NCBI GenBank assembly: GCA_036557185.1 | Contig: DATBHZ010000002.1 | Coordinates: 1 to 16,613 of the forward strand | Length of the DNA stretch: 16,613 nt | DNA from: DATBHZ01 sp036557185 | GTDB lineage: Bacteria; Actinomycetota; Acidimicrobiia; IMCC26256; JAENVU01 | Direction: 5' to 3' | Shown: positions 13,764-16,613 of the stretch, in pieces | Layout: the number at the start of each line of letters is the position of its first letter | Numbering within the stretch: position 1 is the stretch's first letter | Translations under genes and position numbers: made by a program | Notes under the pieces: generated by a model | What the model was told of the DNA's origin: nothing | What the model saw: only the letters and a program-made list of their open reading frames with translations | Databases searched by the model: none

Positions 13764-13791
13764 GCGCGCAGGCCCTGATCGGCCGACGCGC
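13764..13791 (+). terminator. Imperfect GC hairpin after the OB-fold gene
   Basis: GCGCG (13764-13768) pairs with CGCGC (13787-13791). Inside it GGCC (13771-13774) pairs with GGCC (13781-13784) around a six-base loop, with a 2x2 internal loop between the stems. It starts 18 bases after the stop and lies just before the hppA promoter. There is no U-run, as in many GC-rich genomes, so termination is plausible but unproven. Confidence 0.35.
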
Positions 13792-13807
13792 ATGCCCGGG
13801 GGCTAGA

Positions 13808-13836
13808 TTGACACCCCCACGGCGGCACCCTACGGT
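13808..13836 (+). promoter_or_regulatory. Sigma70-type promoter of the H+-pyrophosphatase gene
   Basis: Perfect -35 TTGACA (13808-13813), 17-base spacer and -10 TACGGT (13831-13836), which fits TAnnnT. Initiation near 13843 gives a leader of about 66 bases. This is the clearest promoter in the window and suggests strong housekeeping expression. Confidence 0.7.
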
Positions 13837-13890
13837 CCCCACCGCCCACCGGAAGCTCGCGGGCGTGGTCGACGCGCCCGACACCGCACC

Positions 13891-13897
13891 AAAGGAG
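13891..13897 (+). promoter_or_regulatory. Shine-Dalgarno site of hppA
   Basis: AAAGGAG, eleven bases before ATG 13909. Spacing is slightly long but no competing start codon lies between. Confidence 0.6.
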
Positions 13898-13908
13898 ACA
13901 ACCGCTCG

Positions 13909-16272
<2,364 letters not shown>

Positions 16273-16298
16273 TCCACTCCCCGGGCTGATCCGGGAGC

Positions 16299-16316
16299 CG
16301 GGGCGCACGAGCCCCG
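16299..16316 (+). terminator. Candidate hairpin terminator of hppA
   Basis: CGGGGC (16299-16304) and GCCCCG (16311-16316) form a perfect six-pair stem with a six-base loop, 26 bases after the stop. A second CCGG-rich inverted repeat lies just upstream (about 16277-16297). There is no U-tract, so it may be a GC-type terminator or need Rho. Confidence 0.5.
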
Positions 16317-16390
16317 TCAAGAGCTGACGTCGGCGCGCCAGGAACGCGTTAGGAGCCTTCCGGCGGCGCTCGCCACGGCGTTACAACGCT

Positions 16391-16613
16391 GTGGTGAGCA
16401 ATTCGGATCAACACTTCCGGCCTGGTGCAACAGCTCTGGTCGTCGCGTTCGCCGGTCCCGTCGCCCTCGCCGCTCTGCTCATCCCGTTCCGGTCGAGCAT
16501 GCGGACCTCGAACGTGGCGCTGGTCCTCGTCATCGCGGTCGTGACCGCAGCGGTGCTGGGCGGGCGGATCGGTGGAGCGATCGCCGCAGGGATCTCCGCA
16601 CTCTCGTACGACT
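16391..16613 (+). CDS. DUF4118-like (KdpD membrane domain) protein, N-terminal fragment
   Basis: Only the first 74 codons are inside the window. They read VVSNSDQHFRPG, then a hydrophobic helix (about 14-32), a short LLIPFRSSMRTSNVA turn, a second helix (VALVLVIAVVTAAVL) and GGRIGGAIAAGISALSYD. This order (helix, short polar turn, VALVLVIAVV helix, Gly-rich segment, then a start of ..SALSYD) resembles the DUF4118 four-helix membrane domain of KdpD and related sensor proteins. Actinobacterial proteins of this kind may be stand-alone, or fused to GAF, histidine-kinase or USP domains; what follows cannot be seen. The tandem GTG codons at 16391 and 16394 are both possible starts. There is no Shine-Dalgarno site nearby, but TACAAC (16382-16387) could be a -10 for a leaderless message beginning at 16394. 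Confidence 0.6.
   Translation, partial: MVSNSDQHFRPGATALVVAFAGPVALAALLIPFRSSMRTSNVALVLVIAVVTAAVLGGRIGGAIAAGISALSYD

Overview
The window is a GC-rich bacterial chromosome segment with dense, overlapping genes, many GTG starts and no mobile DNA. It points to a member of the Actinomycetota, probably outside the mycobacteria and streptomycetes (Acidimicrobiia would fit, but this is inference). The main evidence is two gene neighbourhoods known from Actinobacteria. One is the 'helicase/secretion neighbourhood', equivalent to the M. tuberculosis Rv3661/Rv3660c-Rv3654c/Rv3649 region. The other is the potassium cluster equivalent to Rv2690c-ceoB-ceoC-Rv2694c.

Layout. 1-738 (-): a HAD-IB phosphatase that runs off the left edge. 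739-861: a divergent promoter region. 862-5278 (+): a compact seven-gene Tad (tight adherence) operon, ordered CpaE-like ATPase, TadA ATPase, TadB, TadC, Flp pilin, TadE-like pseudopilin and a short TadE-like protein. 5330-6097 (+): a pentapeptide-repeat lipoprotein with a beta-rich C-terminal domain, perhaps read from its own leaderless promoter. 11330 back to 6114 (-): one probable transcript encoding two RCK/TrkA potassium-channel regulators (CeoB, CeoC), a small lipoprotein, an LCP-family cell-wall ligase and an SftH/MrfA-type SF2 helicase. 11432-13746 (+): divergent from ceoB, a KimA-type potassium importer followed closely by a small OB-fold protein. 13909-16272 (+): a membrane H+-pyrophosphatase of the potassium-independent class behind a good sigma70-type promoter. 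16391 to the right edge (+): the start of a DUF4118 (KdpD-type membrane domain) protein.

How the genes work together. The left third should build a thin Flp/Tad pilus or pseudopilus: TadA powers assembly on the TadB/TadC platform, Flp is the main pilin, the TadE-like proteins are minor subunits, and CpaE-like ATPase probably positions the machine. No prepilin peptidase is visible, so it must be encoded elsewhere. The right half is dominated by potassium and proton energetics: a K+ importer, two NAD-binding RCK gating subunits, a proton-pumping pyrophosphatase and a KdpD-like membrane sensor domain. Between them lie envelope functions (LCP ligase, two lipoproteins) and a DNA-repair-type helicase.

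All complete genes look intact, and I saw no frameshift, insertion sequence, tRNA, rRNA or CRISPR array. No clearly unprecedented system is visible. The least explained elements are the pentapeptide lipoprotein at the end of the Tad operon, the short TadE-like protein without a normal processing site, the apparent leaderless starts, and the OB-fold protein tied to the potassium importer.
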